The notes: generated from the sequence alone by a model not told the origin. A stretch of DNA of 64,000 nt from Caproicibacterium sp. BJN0003 (GCF_026314295.1 NZ_CP111108.1:1736001-1800000); one strand, 5' to 3'. Shown: positions 25,527 to 35,176, counted from the stretch's first letter. A program made the numbers and translations.

Positions 25527-26780
25527 TCACAATGTCGACTTTAGCGTATTCCAGTTCGTAGCAACCCGCAATTCTACACCATCCTCCAACGCCTTGAAGT
25601 GTTGTCTACCGCAGTGAATTTTAAGCTGTTCTTTCGTCCGCAAATCCATAAAGTTGGTGCTACCCTTTGTCTCCAAAATAAAGTATAATTTCTCTTCGCC
25701 ATTTTTGGTCAGATACACTGCCCAATCAGGATTATAGGTGCCAATGGGTGTTTCAATCTTAAAACGATCAGGTATTTTGAAGAACATCTTTACATCCGGG
25801 TCATTGTCCAGCGCGACGGCGAAGGGACGTTCAATAGTGCTACTGTCATAGACAATATAGTCGTAGACACTATGTTCAACCTTGACTGCATTGCGATCAA
25901 GGTTGGCAATCAGTTCAGCAGTGTCAAAAATCTCCTGCACATAGTATTCCTTACCATCCAGTTTTACATAACTAATACCGTCGATAGCCAGAGCATGGCG
26001 GTTACTTCGGATGATCTCCGTAGCCTTTTCCATGAAGGCTTCCGGATTGTTCAAAAAGTCGCCACACCGCCCGCTACGTACAAGAATTTCATTGACCGTA
26101 ACAGGCGTCAAAAGTGTCTCATCACTGATAGCGGTAATCAGGTCAGGCAGTGTCTGATAGGAATTATCGATATCCATTGTGCGCATTTCGCGCTCCGTGT
26201 GATATATGCCAGCTTTTTCAATATGAATATCCGCTGTCTGAGAAATGAGCCGTGTTTTTGGAATGACTGGCATTTCCTGCAATGCCTTGATGCAGTTTTC
26301 AATCAGCTTATTTGTGTCAATGTTAACGCGGTAGACTGTTTTCTGTTTGATCTTGTTCCACAGCTCCAGAAATTCCGGAGACATCATGACCTGCTTTTTG
26401 ATGCGCACTACCACGTCCTTGGAAGCGTCGCGCACCGGAGGCCTGCGGTCAGCATTCGCAATAATCGTCTCAAAACGATTCCGCACAGTTTCGTACTTTT
26501 TCGGTAGATCAAGCGTTCCGGCTTTGAGGGCGTTTTTCATCGTGTCTTTCATCTTGCCAGCGCTGGTGATGTAGCCTTTTTTCTCAAAATGTTCCATCAG
26601 ATCCTGTGCATCCTCATAGGTCATCTGTTTTTCCTCGGTCACAGTTTTCGTGTAGATCGCACCAGCAAAAGTTTCCGGCGCAATGGTATCTGTATGTTCA
26701 ATTACCGCGGCCACAGTTTGTTTGATCTCGGACAGTTCTGCTGGAAGGATGATTTCTTGCGGTTTTACAGCATTATCCAC
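25527..26780 (-). pseudogene. C-terminal fragment of type III restriction enzyme (Res)
   Basis: The 417-residue frame matches the post-helicase and nuclease region of type III Res subunits. Near the C-terminus, IGTYNPDWAVYL and LYFILETKG supply the PD...ExK nuclease residues. The N-terminal DEAD-type helicase domains, more than half of a normal Res, are absent, and no mod gene is nearby. The frame starts with a GTG overlapping the end of the TIR gene; upstream in the same frame there is a stop within a few codons. It is therefore a relic unlikely to cut DNA, although the nuclease domain itself is intact. Confidence 0.75.
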
Positions 26781-27828
26781 TTTTTTGTGACAACTTTCTT
26801 AGTTCCCTATAAGTATTAATTTCCATTTTGTATATACTGGCGTGTGTAAAACCTCCGTCGATAAATATAATGATTTCATCGTCTATTAATACATCAAATG
26901 CTTCTTTCACCGATATTGTAACTTTCTTTTTTTGAAGCCAGTCATTTATTTGTTTAAAATCGTCGCTTATAGAATTGGTTTGAGTATCATAGAAATAATT
27001 AAGTACAAGCAGTTCCCCATCAGAAAACTCATTTGACAAAATCCTTTTCTCTAACACGTTGGTTTCATTTGGTATAATTGGGGGCTCTATATTTCTTGTT
27101 TTAATAACGCCCTCATATTGTTCAATCAGGTGATCAATGTTGGCATTGAGTTTAGCATTTGAAGATACAAAATCAGGGAAAAACTTCTTTACAATATCAC
27201 ATATCGCGGAAATATCGCTCTTACTGTTAAGTCGCCTTATTTTGTACTCGCTATTCAGGAATCCTTCCATAAGGCTGTCATCAATTTCAGGTAATGCTAT
27301 CACTATTTTTTCGGTATCAAGGAACCAAATGATTCCTGACTCATTTTGACAATATGCGCTTTGATAATAATCAGCGGATAACAAAGCAATGTTTAATACG
27401 CTTGCTTTCAGATTTTCTTTAACTTCCAAAGATATTTTTTCTTCAATATCATTTCCCGGTAGTGACGAACAAAAAATATTACTGTATGAAATACCACAAG
27501 AGGTTAAAAAATTTTCAATAATATCGGCTAACTTCTTATCGGTGCTCCTGTGGCTGATAAATATTTTCCTTGCTTCTTTCTTGTCGGTGACCAATGGCGT
27601 TTCCGCATTCGTATAATCATCTTCATTTACTAAATATAATCTTAAAATTCCAAGCACTGAATTCGCATCGCGAAGACCAGTACCGCTTTTAAGCAAAACA
27701 GCATCTTCTATATTCGGAATCTCTTTCGAAAACACATTTCGAATTTCTATAATTGTATCAAACAAATCATCTTCAACTTGATCAGTTGCATATGGTTCAG
27801 AATTGTTATAGGTATAAAGCGTACCGGG
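26773..27828 (-). pseudogene. TIR-domain protein gene lacking its 5' end
   Basis: A TIR domain lies at about residues 85-215 of the remaining frame: ARKIFISHRSTDKKLADIIE, SNIFCSSLPGNDIEEKI and YCQNESGIIWFLD, the last holding the glutamate that would be catalytic for NAD+ cleavage. A helical C-terminal region follows, ending near KMEINTYRELRKL. Upstream of about 27,828 the frame runs antisense through the plus-strand HTH gene, so that part is not the native N-terminus. Bacterial TIR proteins often act in phage-triggered NADase defence; here the start has been replaced by the recombinase module. Confidence 0.7.
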
Positions 27829-27840
27829 GGGATGAGTTTT

Positions 27841-28251
27841 ATGACCGGTGAGCAAAAAGAATCCATCCATCAAATGAGGGCTGAAAAATTCAGTTATTCG
27901 CAGATTGCCGCTTCCCTTGGAATCTCTCTGAATACCGTAAAATCCTATTGCCGCAGGAATGGACTTCAGGGCAACCTTTCGCAAACAGCCAAGGGTGACG
28001 ACACTGTTTGCCAGCAATGCGGGAAAAGGCTGTATCAGAAGCAAAAACAGAAACCAAAAAAATTCTGCTCCGATGAATGCCGCCATGCATGGTGGAAAGA
28101 CCACCAAGACCAATTGCATAAAAAGGCAGTTTATGTACTTACCTGTGCACACTGCGGCACTTCATTCCAAAGCTACGGCAATAAAAAACGCAAATACTGC
28201 AGCCACGCCTGCTATATAAAAGACCGGTTTGGAGAGGAGAATGCATCATGA
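27841..28251 (+). CDS. HTH and zinc-finger-like protein of recombinase module L
   Basis: A 136-residue protein with an N-terminal helix-turn-helix (YSQIAASLGISLNTVKSYCR) and two C-terminal cysteine clusters: CQQCGKRL...KKFCSDECRHAWW and CAHCGTSF...KYCSHACY. The start is the ATG at 27841 after GGGGG. Its TGA overlaps the ATG of the SHOCT-like gene. The right-hand module has a homologue at 36,685-37,089 sharing the order of all motifs. It is likely the DNA-binding regulator or accessory (directionality) factor of the module, which is inference. Confidence 0.75.
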   Translation: MTGEQKESIHQMRAEKFSYSQIAASLGISLNTVKSYCRRNGLQGNLSQTAKGDDTVCQQCGKRLYQKQKQKPKKFCSDECRHAWWKDHQDQLHKKAVYVLTCAHCGTSFQSYGNKKRKYCSHACYIKDRFGEENAS

Positions 28252-28409
28252 CCCACGAGCAGTTTGAGCGAGAGAAAAATTACAGAGTTTCTCTTGCTGT
28301 GGCAAAAAGGATGCTTGCAGCCGGAATTTTGTCGGAGCAGGACTACGGAAAAATTGATACAATTTTACTGCAGAAATATCGTCCATTATTGGGCTGCTTA
28401 TGTTGCTGA
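28248..28409 (+). CDS. SHOCT-like small protein of module L
   Basis: A 53-residue ORF beginning inside the stop of the HTH gene (ATGA). Its core, LAVAKRMLAAGILSEQDYGK then IDTILLQKYRPLLG, matches short SHOCT-type helical domains (the L..GILSEEDY..I pattern). Homologous to the small protein in module R but shorter at both ends. Function unknown; SHOCT domains are thought to mediate oligomerisation. Confidence 0.72.
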   Translation: MTHEQFEREKNYRVSLAVAKRMLAAGILSEQDYGKIDTILLQKYRPLLGCLCC

Positions 28410-28466
28410 ATTGCTTGATTGCATAGGGGTACAGAGGTAACATGTGTGCTGAAAGGAGGCGCTTTT

Positions 28467-29795
28467 ATGGAACGAATCATAACAAAAGTGAAGATTTCAG
28501 CGCCCGCGTTACCCCGCAAAAAGCGAGTCGCCGCCTATGCCAGAGTATCCAGCGGCAAAGACGCCATGCTTCATTCCCTGTCGGCGCAAATCAGCTATTA
28601 CAGCAATTTCATTCAGCATCACGGCGACTGGGAATACGTCGGCGTTTATACCGATGAGGCACTGACCGGTACAAAGGACAGCAGAGCGGAGTTTCAGCAT
28701 TTGCTTTCGGACTGCCGGAACGGAAAAATCGATATGGTGATTACAAAGTCCATATCAAGGTTTGCAAGAAACACCGTAACCATGCTGGAAACCGTACGCG
28801 AACTTCGGCTTTTGAACATCGATGTGTTTTTTGAAAAAGAAAATATTCACTCTCTCAGCGGGGATGGCGAGTTGATGCTTACCATCCTCGCTTCTTTTGC
28901 ACAGGAGGAAAGCCGCTCCGTCAGCGAAAACTGTAAATGGCGGATACGCAGGCAGTTTGCGGACGGCAGACCCGGCAGCACGACCATGCTCGGCTACAAA
29001 TGGGTGGACGGAACATTGCAGATGATACCGGAAGAAGCCGAAACCGTGCGCATAATATTTTCCGATTATCTTAGTGGCATGGGCAAAAACGCGATTATGA
29101 AAAAGCTGAACGCAAGTCGCATACCTACGAAATGCGGTGGTGCCTGGTGTGAGAGCGGCGTGGCAAAAATACTCGACAATGAAAAGTATGCGGGAGATTT
29201 GCTTTTGCAGAAGTCATACAGCTCCAATTATATGGAAAAGAAAAAGTGCATGAATCGCGGGCAGCTCCCTATGTATTTTGTTAAAGACAGCCATGAGCCG
29301 ATTATTGACCGAGAAACGTTTGAACGCGTCCAAAAGGAGCGGAAGCGCCGGGCGGCAGGTTACCTTTCTATTAATAAGGAAACCTACCCTTTTACCGGAA
29401 AAGTTCAATGCGGCTGCTGCGGAAAGAACTACCGAAGAAAAATCGCCAACGCCGGGAGTAAATATGCAAGCCCAGTTTGGATATGTTCGACCTTTAATTC
29501 AAAAGGCAAGGCAGTCTGCAGTTCAAAGCAAATTCCTGAGGATATTCTAACGGCAATGACAACGGATGCCTTGGGGCTTTCCGAATTTGACGAGGCGGTT
29601 TTCATTGGGAAAATTAAGCAGATTGTCATGTGTGGCCCGGATAAGATGCTTTTTATTTTTCATGATGGGCGGCAAGTGGAAAAGACGTGGCAAAACAAAT
29701 CGCGGCGCGACAGTTGGGATGACGCAGCAAGGCAAAGGGCGCGTGAAATGAATGAGAGGAGGAATAACCCATGGCAGCAACAGCAAGAGCAGTAA
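28467..29795 (+). CDS. Large serine recombinase A of module L
   Basis: A 442-residue recombinase. Catalytic domain: RVAAYARVSSGKDAMLHSL with the nucleophilic Ser, TDEALTGTKDSR, and KSISRFARNTVT. A recombinase domain follows (PTKCGGAWCESGVAKILDNE) and a zinc ribbon CGCCGKNYRRK...WICSTFNSKGKAVC. The coiled coil usual in large integrases is very short. The start is the ATG at 28467 with GGAGG ten bases upstream. It overlaps recombinase B by 25 bases. The size pairing (about 440 + 530 residues) recalls CcrA/CcrB of staphylococcal cassettes, where both proteins are needed. Confidence 0.9.
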   Translation: MERIITKVKISAPALPRKKRVAAYARVSSGKDAMLHSLSAQISYYSNFIQHHGDWEYVGVYTDEALTGTKDSRAEFQHLLSDCRNGKIDMVITKSISRFARNTVTMLETVRELRLLNIDVFFEKENIHSLSGDGELMLTILASFAQEESRSVSENCKWRIRRQFADGRPGSTTMLGYKWVDGTLQMIPEEAETVRIIFSDYLSGMGKNAIMKKLNASRIPTKCGGAWCESGVAKILDNEKYAGDLLLQKSYSSNYMEKKKCMNRGQLPMYFVKDSHEPIIDRETFERVQKERKRRAAGYLSINKETYPFTGKVQCGCCGKNYRRKIANAGSKYASPVWICSTFNSKGKAVCSSKQIPEDILTAMTTDALGLSEFDEAVFIGKIKQIVMCGPDKMLFIFHDGRQVEKTWQNKSRRDSWDDAARQRAREMNERRNNPWQQQQEQ

Positions 29796-31366
29796 CCGTC
29801 ATACAGCCTACGGTTATTCACCGGATTCCATTCAGCGCGGAGAACCGCACCGCCCGGAAGCGTGTTGCCGCCTATGCGAGAGTATCCACTGACAATGAGG
29901 AACAGCTTTCCAGTTACGAGGCGCAGGTCGACTACTACACCCGGTATATCCACGCCAATGAAGCATGGGACTTCGTGGAGATTTACACCGATGAGGGCAT
30001 TTCAGCGACCAACACAAAAAAACGTGACGGCTTTAAACGCATGATTGCGGATGCGCTGGCCGGAAAAATTGACTTCATCCTCACAAAATCAGTTTCCCGG
30101 TTTGCTCGGAACACAGTTGATACTCTCACGACCGTCCGAAAACTGAAAGAAAAGGGCATTGAAGTTTATTTCGAGAAAGAAAATATTTACACGCTCGACA
30201 GCAAAGGAGAACTGCTGATTACCATAATGTCCAGCCTTGCACAGGAAGAATCGAGGTCAATCAGTGAAAATGTCACCTGGGGTCAGCGCAAACGTTTCTC
30301 CGACGGCAAAGTCAGCCTGCCATACAAACACTTCCTCGGATATGAGAAAGGTGAGGACGGTTTACCAAAGATTGTGGCATCAGAAGCCAAAACGGTGCGT
30401 TTGATTTACAAGCTGTTTTTGGAAGGTAAAACGCCGTCTGGCATTGCCAAGCACCTGACAAAAAGCGGTGTACCCACTCCATCCGGGAAAACCAACTGGC
30501 CATCCAGCACGGTCGAGAGCATTCTCACCAATGAAAAGTACAAGGGTGACGCCATTTTGCAGAAAACATTTACGGTGGATTTCCTTACCAAGAAAATGAA
30601 GGAAAACGAAGGCGAAGTTCCCCAATACTATGTGGAGAACAGCCACCCTGCGATTATTCCACCGGAAGTATTCGACTTGGCACAAAATGAGATGAAACAG
30701 CGCAAAGCCGCTACAGGTCACCAAAGCGGGAATAAATGCTTTTCAAGCAAGATTATTTGCGGCGAATGCGGCGGCGTTTACGGCAGCAAGGTGTGGCACT
30801 CCACTAGCAAATACCGCCGCACAATATGGCAATGCAACAACAAGTTCAAAAATGCGGAGCCCTGCAAAACGCCTCATCTGTATGAATCCTCGCTAAAACA
30901 GGCATTTGTGAATGCTTTTAACAGCCTGATTCAAAGCAAAAGTACCATCCTTGACGGTTATGATGCCATTATTCAGTCCTTGACCGACAATACCGTTCTG
31001 GATGCCGATAGCGCCGCCCTTCAAGAGGAATGCGATGTGGTGATGGAGCTGATACGGAAATGCGTGGATGAAAATGCCCACAGCGCCATCGACCAATCCG
31101 ATTACCAGCAGCGGTATGCCGCGCTGATTGAACGGTACGAAACCGCAAAAAGCAAATTTGAAGCGGTGAATGAACAGCGGCAGGAGCGCACAGTAAAACG
31201 CGAGAAAATGTCCGGGTTCATTCAAACACTGAAAAAGAGCAGTACTCTCCTCACTGAATTCGATGAGGAGTTATGGTATGCGACAGTGGACAGGGTTATG
31301 GTTCAGTCCGACCATGAGATTGCTTTTCAATTCAAAGACGGCACCGAGCTACCGTGGACAATTTAA
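29771..31366 (+). CDS. Large serine recombinase B of module L
   Basis: A 531-residue recombinase with YARVSTDNEEQLSSYEAQVD (catalytic Ser), TDEGISATNTK, KSVSRFARNTVD, the recombinase-domain block WPSSTVESILTNEKYKGDA, a zinc ribbon CGECGGVYG...CNNKFKNAEPC and a coiled coil at about 400-490. It starts within the end of recombinase A, at an ATG preceded by GAGGAGG. Strongly similar to recombinase B of module R along its whole length. Expected to act on an att site, perhaps together with recombinase A. Confidence 0.92.
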   Translation: MAATARAVTVIQPTVIHRIPFSAENRTARKRVAAYARVSTDNEEQLSSYEAQVDYYTRYIHANEAWDFVEIYTDEGISATNTKKRDGFKRMIADALAGKIDFILTKSVSRFARNTVDTLTTVRKLKEKGIEVYFEKENIYTLDSKGELLITIMSSLAQEESRSISENVTWGQRKRFSDGKVSLPYKHFLGYEKGEDGLPKIVASEAKTVRLIYKLFLEGKTPSGIAKHLTKSGVPTPSGKTNWPSSTVESILTNEKYKGDAILQKTFTVDFLTKKMKENEGEVPQYYVENSHPAIIPPEVFDLAQNEMKQRKAATGHQSGNKCFSSKIICGECGGVYGSKVWHSTSKYRRTIWQCNNKFKNAEPCKTPHLYESSLKQAFVNAFNSLIQSKSTILDGYDAIIQSLTDNTVLDADSAALQEECDVVMELIRKCVDENAHSAIDQSDYQQRYAALIERYETAKSKFEAVNEQRQERTVKREKMSGFIQTLKKSSTLLTEFDEELWYATVDRVMVQSDHEIAFQFKDGTELPWTI

Positions 31367-31380
31367 GATTTTAACAATAC

Positions 31381-31426
31381 AACTCCTGCAGGGCTGGCAG
31401 TAATGTCGGCCTTGCGGGAGTTTTTG
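31381..31426 (+). terminator. Intrinsic terminator after recombinase B, module L
   Basis: AACTCC pairs with GGAGTT, extended by TGCAGG and a compatible CCTTGC inner arm, followed by TTTTTGT. It separates the A/B pair from the third recombinase. Confidence 0.65.
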
Positions 31427-31583
31427 TCATTTATGGGGATTTACCAATTGAAACCATGTAGTGGTTATCGCTTCGTTCCACTATATATAAATGGTATAAT
31501 TTCTCGTTGCCTTTATTTGAGGAAACATAAGGTGCAGGCATGCACCGCACGGGCTATTGCTATCTGATAACGGTAAAAAGGGG

Positions 31584-32762
31584 GTGATAATTACGAAAAG
31601 AAAAATTGAAATAGGCAACATTCAAAAATGGGAAAAATCATCAAAAGCAAATGAAAAACGGCAAGCGCAAAAGGAACGAATCCGGGAGGCTTATAAAAAT
31701 GGAACTACTGTTGAGGTGATTCCTGCAAAAGCGGAGCAAAAATCAGACAACATGAAACACTTGCGGGTAGCCGCATATTGCAGAGTCAGTACGGATGAAG
31801 ATGCCCAAGCCAGCAGTTATGAGCTGCAGCTCCAGCATTATCGGGAGATGATAATGAATAATCCAGATTGGGAACTGGTGGATATTTACGCTGACGAGGG
31901 CATTTCGGGTACCTCAACAAAAAAGCGTGTTAATTTTTTGCGAATGATGGATGATTGCAATACTGGAAAAATAGATATGATAATCACAAAGAGCGTAAGC
32001 CGATTCGCAAGAAACACGTTAGACTGCCTTGAAAATGTGCGAAACTTAAAAGCACTAAATCCTCCAGTTGGCGTACTTTTTGAAACTGAAGGCTTAAATA
32101 CTGCTGAAAGCAAAAATGAGTTTACCCTTGGCATTATGAGCCTTGTAGCTCAAGGTGAATCGGAGCAAAAAAGTGCAAGCATACGGTGGTCTATTGTCCA
32201 GCGCTTTAAAAAAGGAATACCCATAATTCCAACGCACTGCTTATTAGGTTATGACAAAGATAAATTTGGCAATTTGTTCATTATTCCTGAAGAAGCAGAG
32301 GCTGTAAAATACATATTTGCCTGTTATCTGGATGGCTTGAATGCTCGTGAAATCGCAAATGCTTTAACAGAATCCCACGTACCCACCGCAAAAAACAATG
32401 CAGTCTGGAGTCCAAGTGTGGTGTTAAGTATATTGCGCAATGAAAAATATTGCGGAGATGTACTTATGCAAAAGACTTATACGATTGATTGCTTTTCGCA
32501 TAAAGCAATAAAAAACACAGGCCAGGTTCCACAATACAGACTGCGCGATCATCATTCTGCCATTGTACCTCGTGAAGACTGGCTTATGGTGCAGGAACAG
32601 TTAAAATATCGGAGGCATTCCTCCAAAAAGAAAGAAGTTCCTATTGAAAAGAAGTTTTATGTTCATCGTGTCAAAGGTGGCTTGCTTCGTGGATTTGCAA
32701 TAATCAATCCAAAATGGGATAACCGTGAAGTTGCTTTATTTCTGCAGAAAATTAAAAAATGA
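31584..32762 (+). CDS. Third serine recombinase (C) without zinc ribbon, module L
   Basis: Catalytic domain LRVAAYCRVSTDEDAQASSY, ADEGISGTSTK and KSVSRFARNTLD, then a recombinase domain (SPSVVLSILRNEKYCGDVLM), but the protein ends soon after at INPKWDNREVALFLQ with neither zinc ribbon nor coiled coil. It belongs to a class distinct from A and B, with an N-terminal NIQKWEKSSKANEKRQAQKE extension. A strong AAGGGGGTGA ribosome site at 31579-31587 is followed not by ATG but by ACG at 31593, where homologues would be expected to start (MKRKIEIG-like). A GTG at 31584 is given here as a conservative start. Confidence 0.8.
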   Translation: MIITKRKIEIGNIQKWEKSSKANEKRQAQKERIREAYKNGTTVEVIPAKAEQKSDNMKHLRVAAYCRVSTDEDAQASSYELQLQHYREMIMNNPDWELVDIYADEGISGTSTKKRVNFLRMMDDCNTGKIDMIITKSVSRFARNTLDCLENVRNLKALNPPVGVLFETEGLNTAESKNEFTLGIMSLVAQGESEQKSASIRWSIVQRFKKGIPIIPTHCLLGYDKDKFGNLFIIPEEAEAVKYIFACYLDGLNAREIANALTESHVPTAKNNAVWSPSVVLSILRNEKYCGDVLMQKTYTIDCFSHKAIKNTGQVPQYRLRDHHSAIVPREDWLMVQEQLKYRRHSSKKKEVPIEKKFYVHRVKGGLLRGFAIINPKWDNREVALFLQKIKK

Positions 32763-32776
32763 AAGAGGTCAATACA

Positions 32777-33199
32777 ATGTTTAAAGAATTTAATCAGTTT
32801 AGTTTTAATGTTATCGATGTTACTCTTAAAGGCGAATCCGACATACTTATCAATACAAAAGGAATCACTATCAGCAGAGGCGTTATTGAAGAAATGGGCT
32901 ACCCATCTCATGTACGGATGATGATCGACAATGAAAACAAAGTTTTTGCTATTCAGGCTTGCAAACAGACCGATGAAAATGCATACAGATTTTCAAAACC
33001 AAAGGGCGAACAGAAAAAGCCAGTTTATTGCCACATTATAGCCATTAGAAATATTATCCATGATTTGATGGCTGACAGCTGGTCAGAAAAAGATTCGCAT
33101 CGCGTAAAGGGTATCTATTACAAAGATGCCAAAGCTATGATTTTTAATTTAAAGGCCGCAACCCGGCAGGAACCTTATTCTGCATCCAAAAAAGATTAA
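32777..33199 (+). CDS. Conserved-looking partner protein of recombinase C
   Basis: A 140-residue protein of unknown family, beginning MFKEFNQFSFNVIDVTLKGE; an upstream ATG at 32759 overlaps the recombinase C stop (ATGA) and would add six residues. The middle, ISRGVIEEMGYPSHVRMMID then KVFAIQACKQ, suggests a small alpha/beta DNA- or protein-binding fold. Tight coupling and the missing C-terminal domain of recombinase C suggest that it supplies a DNA-targeting or dimerisation function in trans, which is inference. Confidence 0.6.
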   Translation: MFKEFNQFSFNVIDVTLKGESDILINTKGITISRGVIEEMGYPSHVRMMIDNENKVFAIQACKQTDENAYRFSKPKGEQKKPVYCHIIAIRNIIHDLMADSWSEKDSHRVKGIYYKDAKAMIFNLKAATRQEPYSASKKD

Positions 33200-33364
33200 T
33201 AGCTTTTTGTATCGTTAGCAGCAGCCGCCTGGATTGAATTTCGGGCGGCTAACTGCATTTCGCTTATCTCATGGTTTATATTATACTTTTTGGCGATACC
33301 ATACTTTTTAGCGAAAGATAGAGGAATCGCTTAATTGTATCAAACATTGCGCCCTTAGACATAA
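33200..33364. other. Junction spacer between the two recombinase modules
   Basis: AT-rich non-coding DNA between the left module and the terminators. It holds an imperfect 18-base tandem repeat, ATACTTTTTgGCGA/ATACTTTTTaGCGA (33283-33318), and AATTGTATCAAACATTG at 33333-33349, the reverse of a motif repeated nearby. It is a plausible attachment-site region. Confidence 0.35.
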
Positions 33365-33415
33365 CTGAACGCCTATTTTGATACAATGTGTATCGGGATA
33401 GGCGTTCAGTTTTTT
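33365..33415 (+). terminator. Very stable terminator at the end of module L
   Basis: CTGAACGCCTAT and ATAGGCGTTCAG form a perfect 12-base stem that continues through three T.G wobbles and GATAC/GTATC to a five-base loop, then TTTTTT. The upper arm and loop contain the 12-mer TTGATACAATGT also found at 52,049. Confidence 0.88.
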
Positions 33416-33462
33416 ATTGAAAAAGCGCCTATTTACAAGGCTTCCTCAATACTTTCTAACGA

Positions 33463-33518
33463 AAACAGGCTCTGCGGCGGTGGTCAAATCACTGCCGAAG
33501 GGCCTGTTTCATATTTTT
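33463..33518. terminator. Second hairpin between the modules
   Basis: AAACAGGC pairs with GCCTGTTT; an inner CGGC/GCCG and GTG/CAC stem extends it. A T-rich tail follows on the plus strand. Confidence 0.55.
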
Positions 33519-33576
33519 CGGATTAAACCTTTTAACGAAAGGTCGTTACCGTGTGCACTTTTTAATTATTTATCAG

Positions 33577-33607
33577 TAAAAAAAGCCGGAGCCTATTCAG
33601 CTCCGAC
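33577..33607 (-). terminator. Terminator of module R overlapping the recombinase B' stop
   Basis: On the minus strand GTCGGAGC pairs with GCTCCGGC (one mismatch) and is followed by seven Ts. The stem overlaps the last codons of recombinase B'. Confidence 0.75.
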
Positions 33608-35176
33608 CTCAATTTCAGTTCCGTTGTAGAATACGAAGGTGATATGTCCATCTTGATGGACGATGCCTTTCTCCACCATGACCGTCCAAATGGTGTCCTC
33701 CCATTTGTCGAGGACCATCGGATTCTTTTTTAGCGTTCGGATAAACAGTGACATAGCCTTGTCCTGCTGTTGACGCAAGGTTCGTTCGGCCTTCAGTTTT
33801 TCGAGTTTACTGACTGCATCCTCATAGCGTTTATTTAGGCTGTTGTATTTTTTCAAGTATCTATCCTGCGATTGCGCGGTAGAAGCGTTTTCCTTAACCA
33901 CCGACTTGACCGTCTCGGCCACGATCTCGGTCTCCTCAAGCTGGCGGGTGATTTCTGCATTAAGGCCATCAAAGTCCGTCAGGCTCCGGCGCATGAGCTC
34001 ACAGTCAGCAATTACCTGCGACCGCTTCTCCATCAGATGGTTATATGCCTTGATGAACATGGCCTGAATGGTATCGGTATCAAGGACCGGGGTGCCGCAT
34101 CTCTTTTCGTTATCAAACTTGCTGTTGCACTGCCATATTACTCTGCGGTACCGGTCGGTAGAGTGCCATACCTTCTGGCCATAGTATCCGCCGCAATCGG
34201 CGCAGACCAGCTTGGTGGAAAGTACGCTCTTTCCGCTGTAGGCCCGTCCGAACTGCTTACGTCTGACAAATTCGGCCTGAACCTGATCCCACTCATCTGG
34301 CTCAATTATGGCCGGGTGGCTGCCTTGAACATAGTACTGCGGAACCTCACCTTCATTGGGCTTCATTTTCTTCTGCAGGAAATCAACAGTAAACTTTTTC
34401 TGAAGAAGCGCATCACCTTTGTACTTTTCGTTGGTAAGGATGCTTTCTACTGTTGTTTTGCTCCATTTACTGCTGCCGCCCGGCGACGGAATGTTTACAC
34501 TTTCAAGGTATTTACAGATGCCAGACGAGGTTTTGCCATCAAGGAAAAGCCGATAAATGAGTTTTACAATAGACGCTTCCTTTTCAACAATAACCGGGTA
34601 GCCATTTTCTCCCTTCTTGTAGCCGAGAAAACGTTTATAAGGCATACTGACTTTTCCGTCCGAAAAGCGTTTTCGCTGGCCCCATGTGATATTTTCAGAA
34701 ATGGACCGGCTCTCTTCCTGTGCCAGCGAAGACATGATGGTTATAAGCAGCTCGCCTTTGCCATCGAAGGTATAAATACCCTCCTTCTCGAAATAGCACT
34801 CGACGCCGTTTTCCTTCAGTTTGCGGATAGTTACAAGGCTGTCAACGGTGTTGCGGGCAAAACGGCTAACCGACTTGGTGACAATCAGGTCAATTTTCCC
34901 GGCGAGCGCGTCTGAAACCATCGTTTTGAAGCCCTCGCGGTGCTTGGTATTGGTGCCGGATATACCTTCGTCGGTATAAACCTTGATAAATTCCCATTCC
35001 GGTTTTGACTGAATGAACTTGGTATAATAATCGACTTGCGCCTCATAGCTGGTGAACTGCTCATCACTGTCGGTGGAAACGCGAGCATATCCGGCAACGC
35101 GGCGCTTTCTTACCGTGGCTGACGGCAAATGTGTCAGCGGATTTATAGTCGGCGGTATTACTGTTACTTTTGGCAT
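33593..35176 (-). CDS. Large serine recombinase B' of module R (prophage integration)
   Basis: A 527-residue homologue of recombinase B. Catalytic YARVSTDSDEQFTSYEAQVD, TDEGISGTNTKHREG and KSVSRFARNTVD; recombinase domain WSKTTVESILTNEKYKGDAL; zinc ribbon CADCGGYYG...CNSKFDNEKRC; coiled coil about 390-480. The ATG at 35176 follows GGAGG and overlaps recombinase A' by 13 bases. It is the last gene of the prophage-oriented minus-strand series, the usual place for a phage integrase next to attP. Confidence 0.92.
   Translation of the reverse strand: MPKVTVIPPTINPLTHLPSATVRKRRVAGYARVSTDSDEQFTSYEAQVDYYTKFIQSKPEWEFIKVYTDEGISGTNTKHREGFKTMVSDALAGKIDLIVTKSVSRFARNTVDSLVTIRKLKENGVECYFEKEGIYTFDGKGELLITIMSSLAQEESRSISENITWGQRKRFSDGKVSMPYKRFLGYKKGENGYPVIVEKEASIVKLIYRLFLDGKTSSGICKYLESVNIPSPGGSSKWSKTTVESILTNEKYKGDALLQKKFTVDFLQKKMKPNEGEVPQYYVQGSHPAIIEPDEWDQVQAEFVRRKQFGRAYSGKSVLSTKLVCADCGGYYGQKVWHSTDRYRRVIWQCNSKFDNEKRCGTPVLDTDTIQAMFIKAYNHLMEKRSQVIADCELMRRSLTDFDGLNAEITRQLEETEIVAETVKSVVKENASTAQSQDRYLKKYNSLNKRYEDAVSKLEKLKAERTLRQQQDKAMSLFIRTLKKNPMVLDKWEDTIWTVMVEKGIVHQDGHITFVFYNGTEIEVGAE

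Noticed and set aside
27829-28152. N-terminal extension of the TIR-domain frame
   Set aside because: It is antisense of the HTH/zinc protein of module L, which has a ribosome site and a homologue in module R; the extension is not native TIR sequence.
33872-34915. Plus-strand frame of 347 codons
   Set aside because: Antisense of recombinase B', which is certain.
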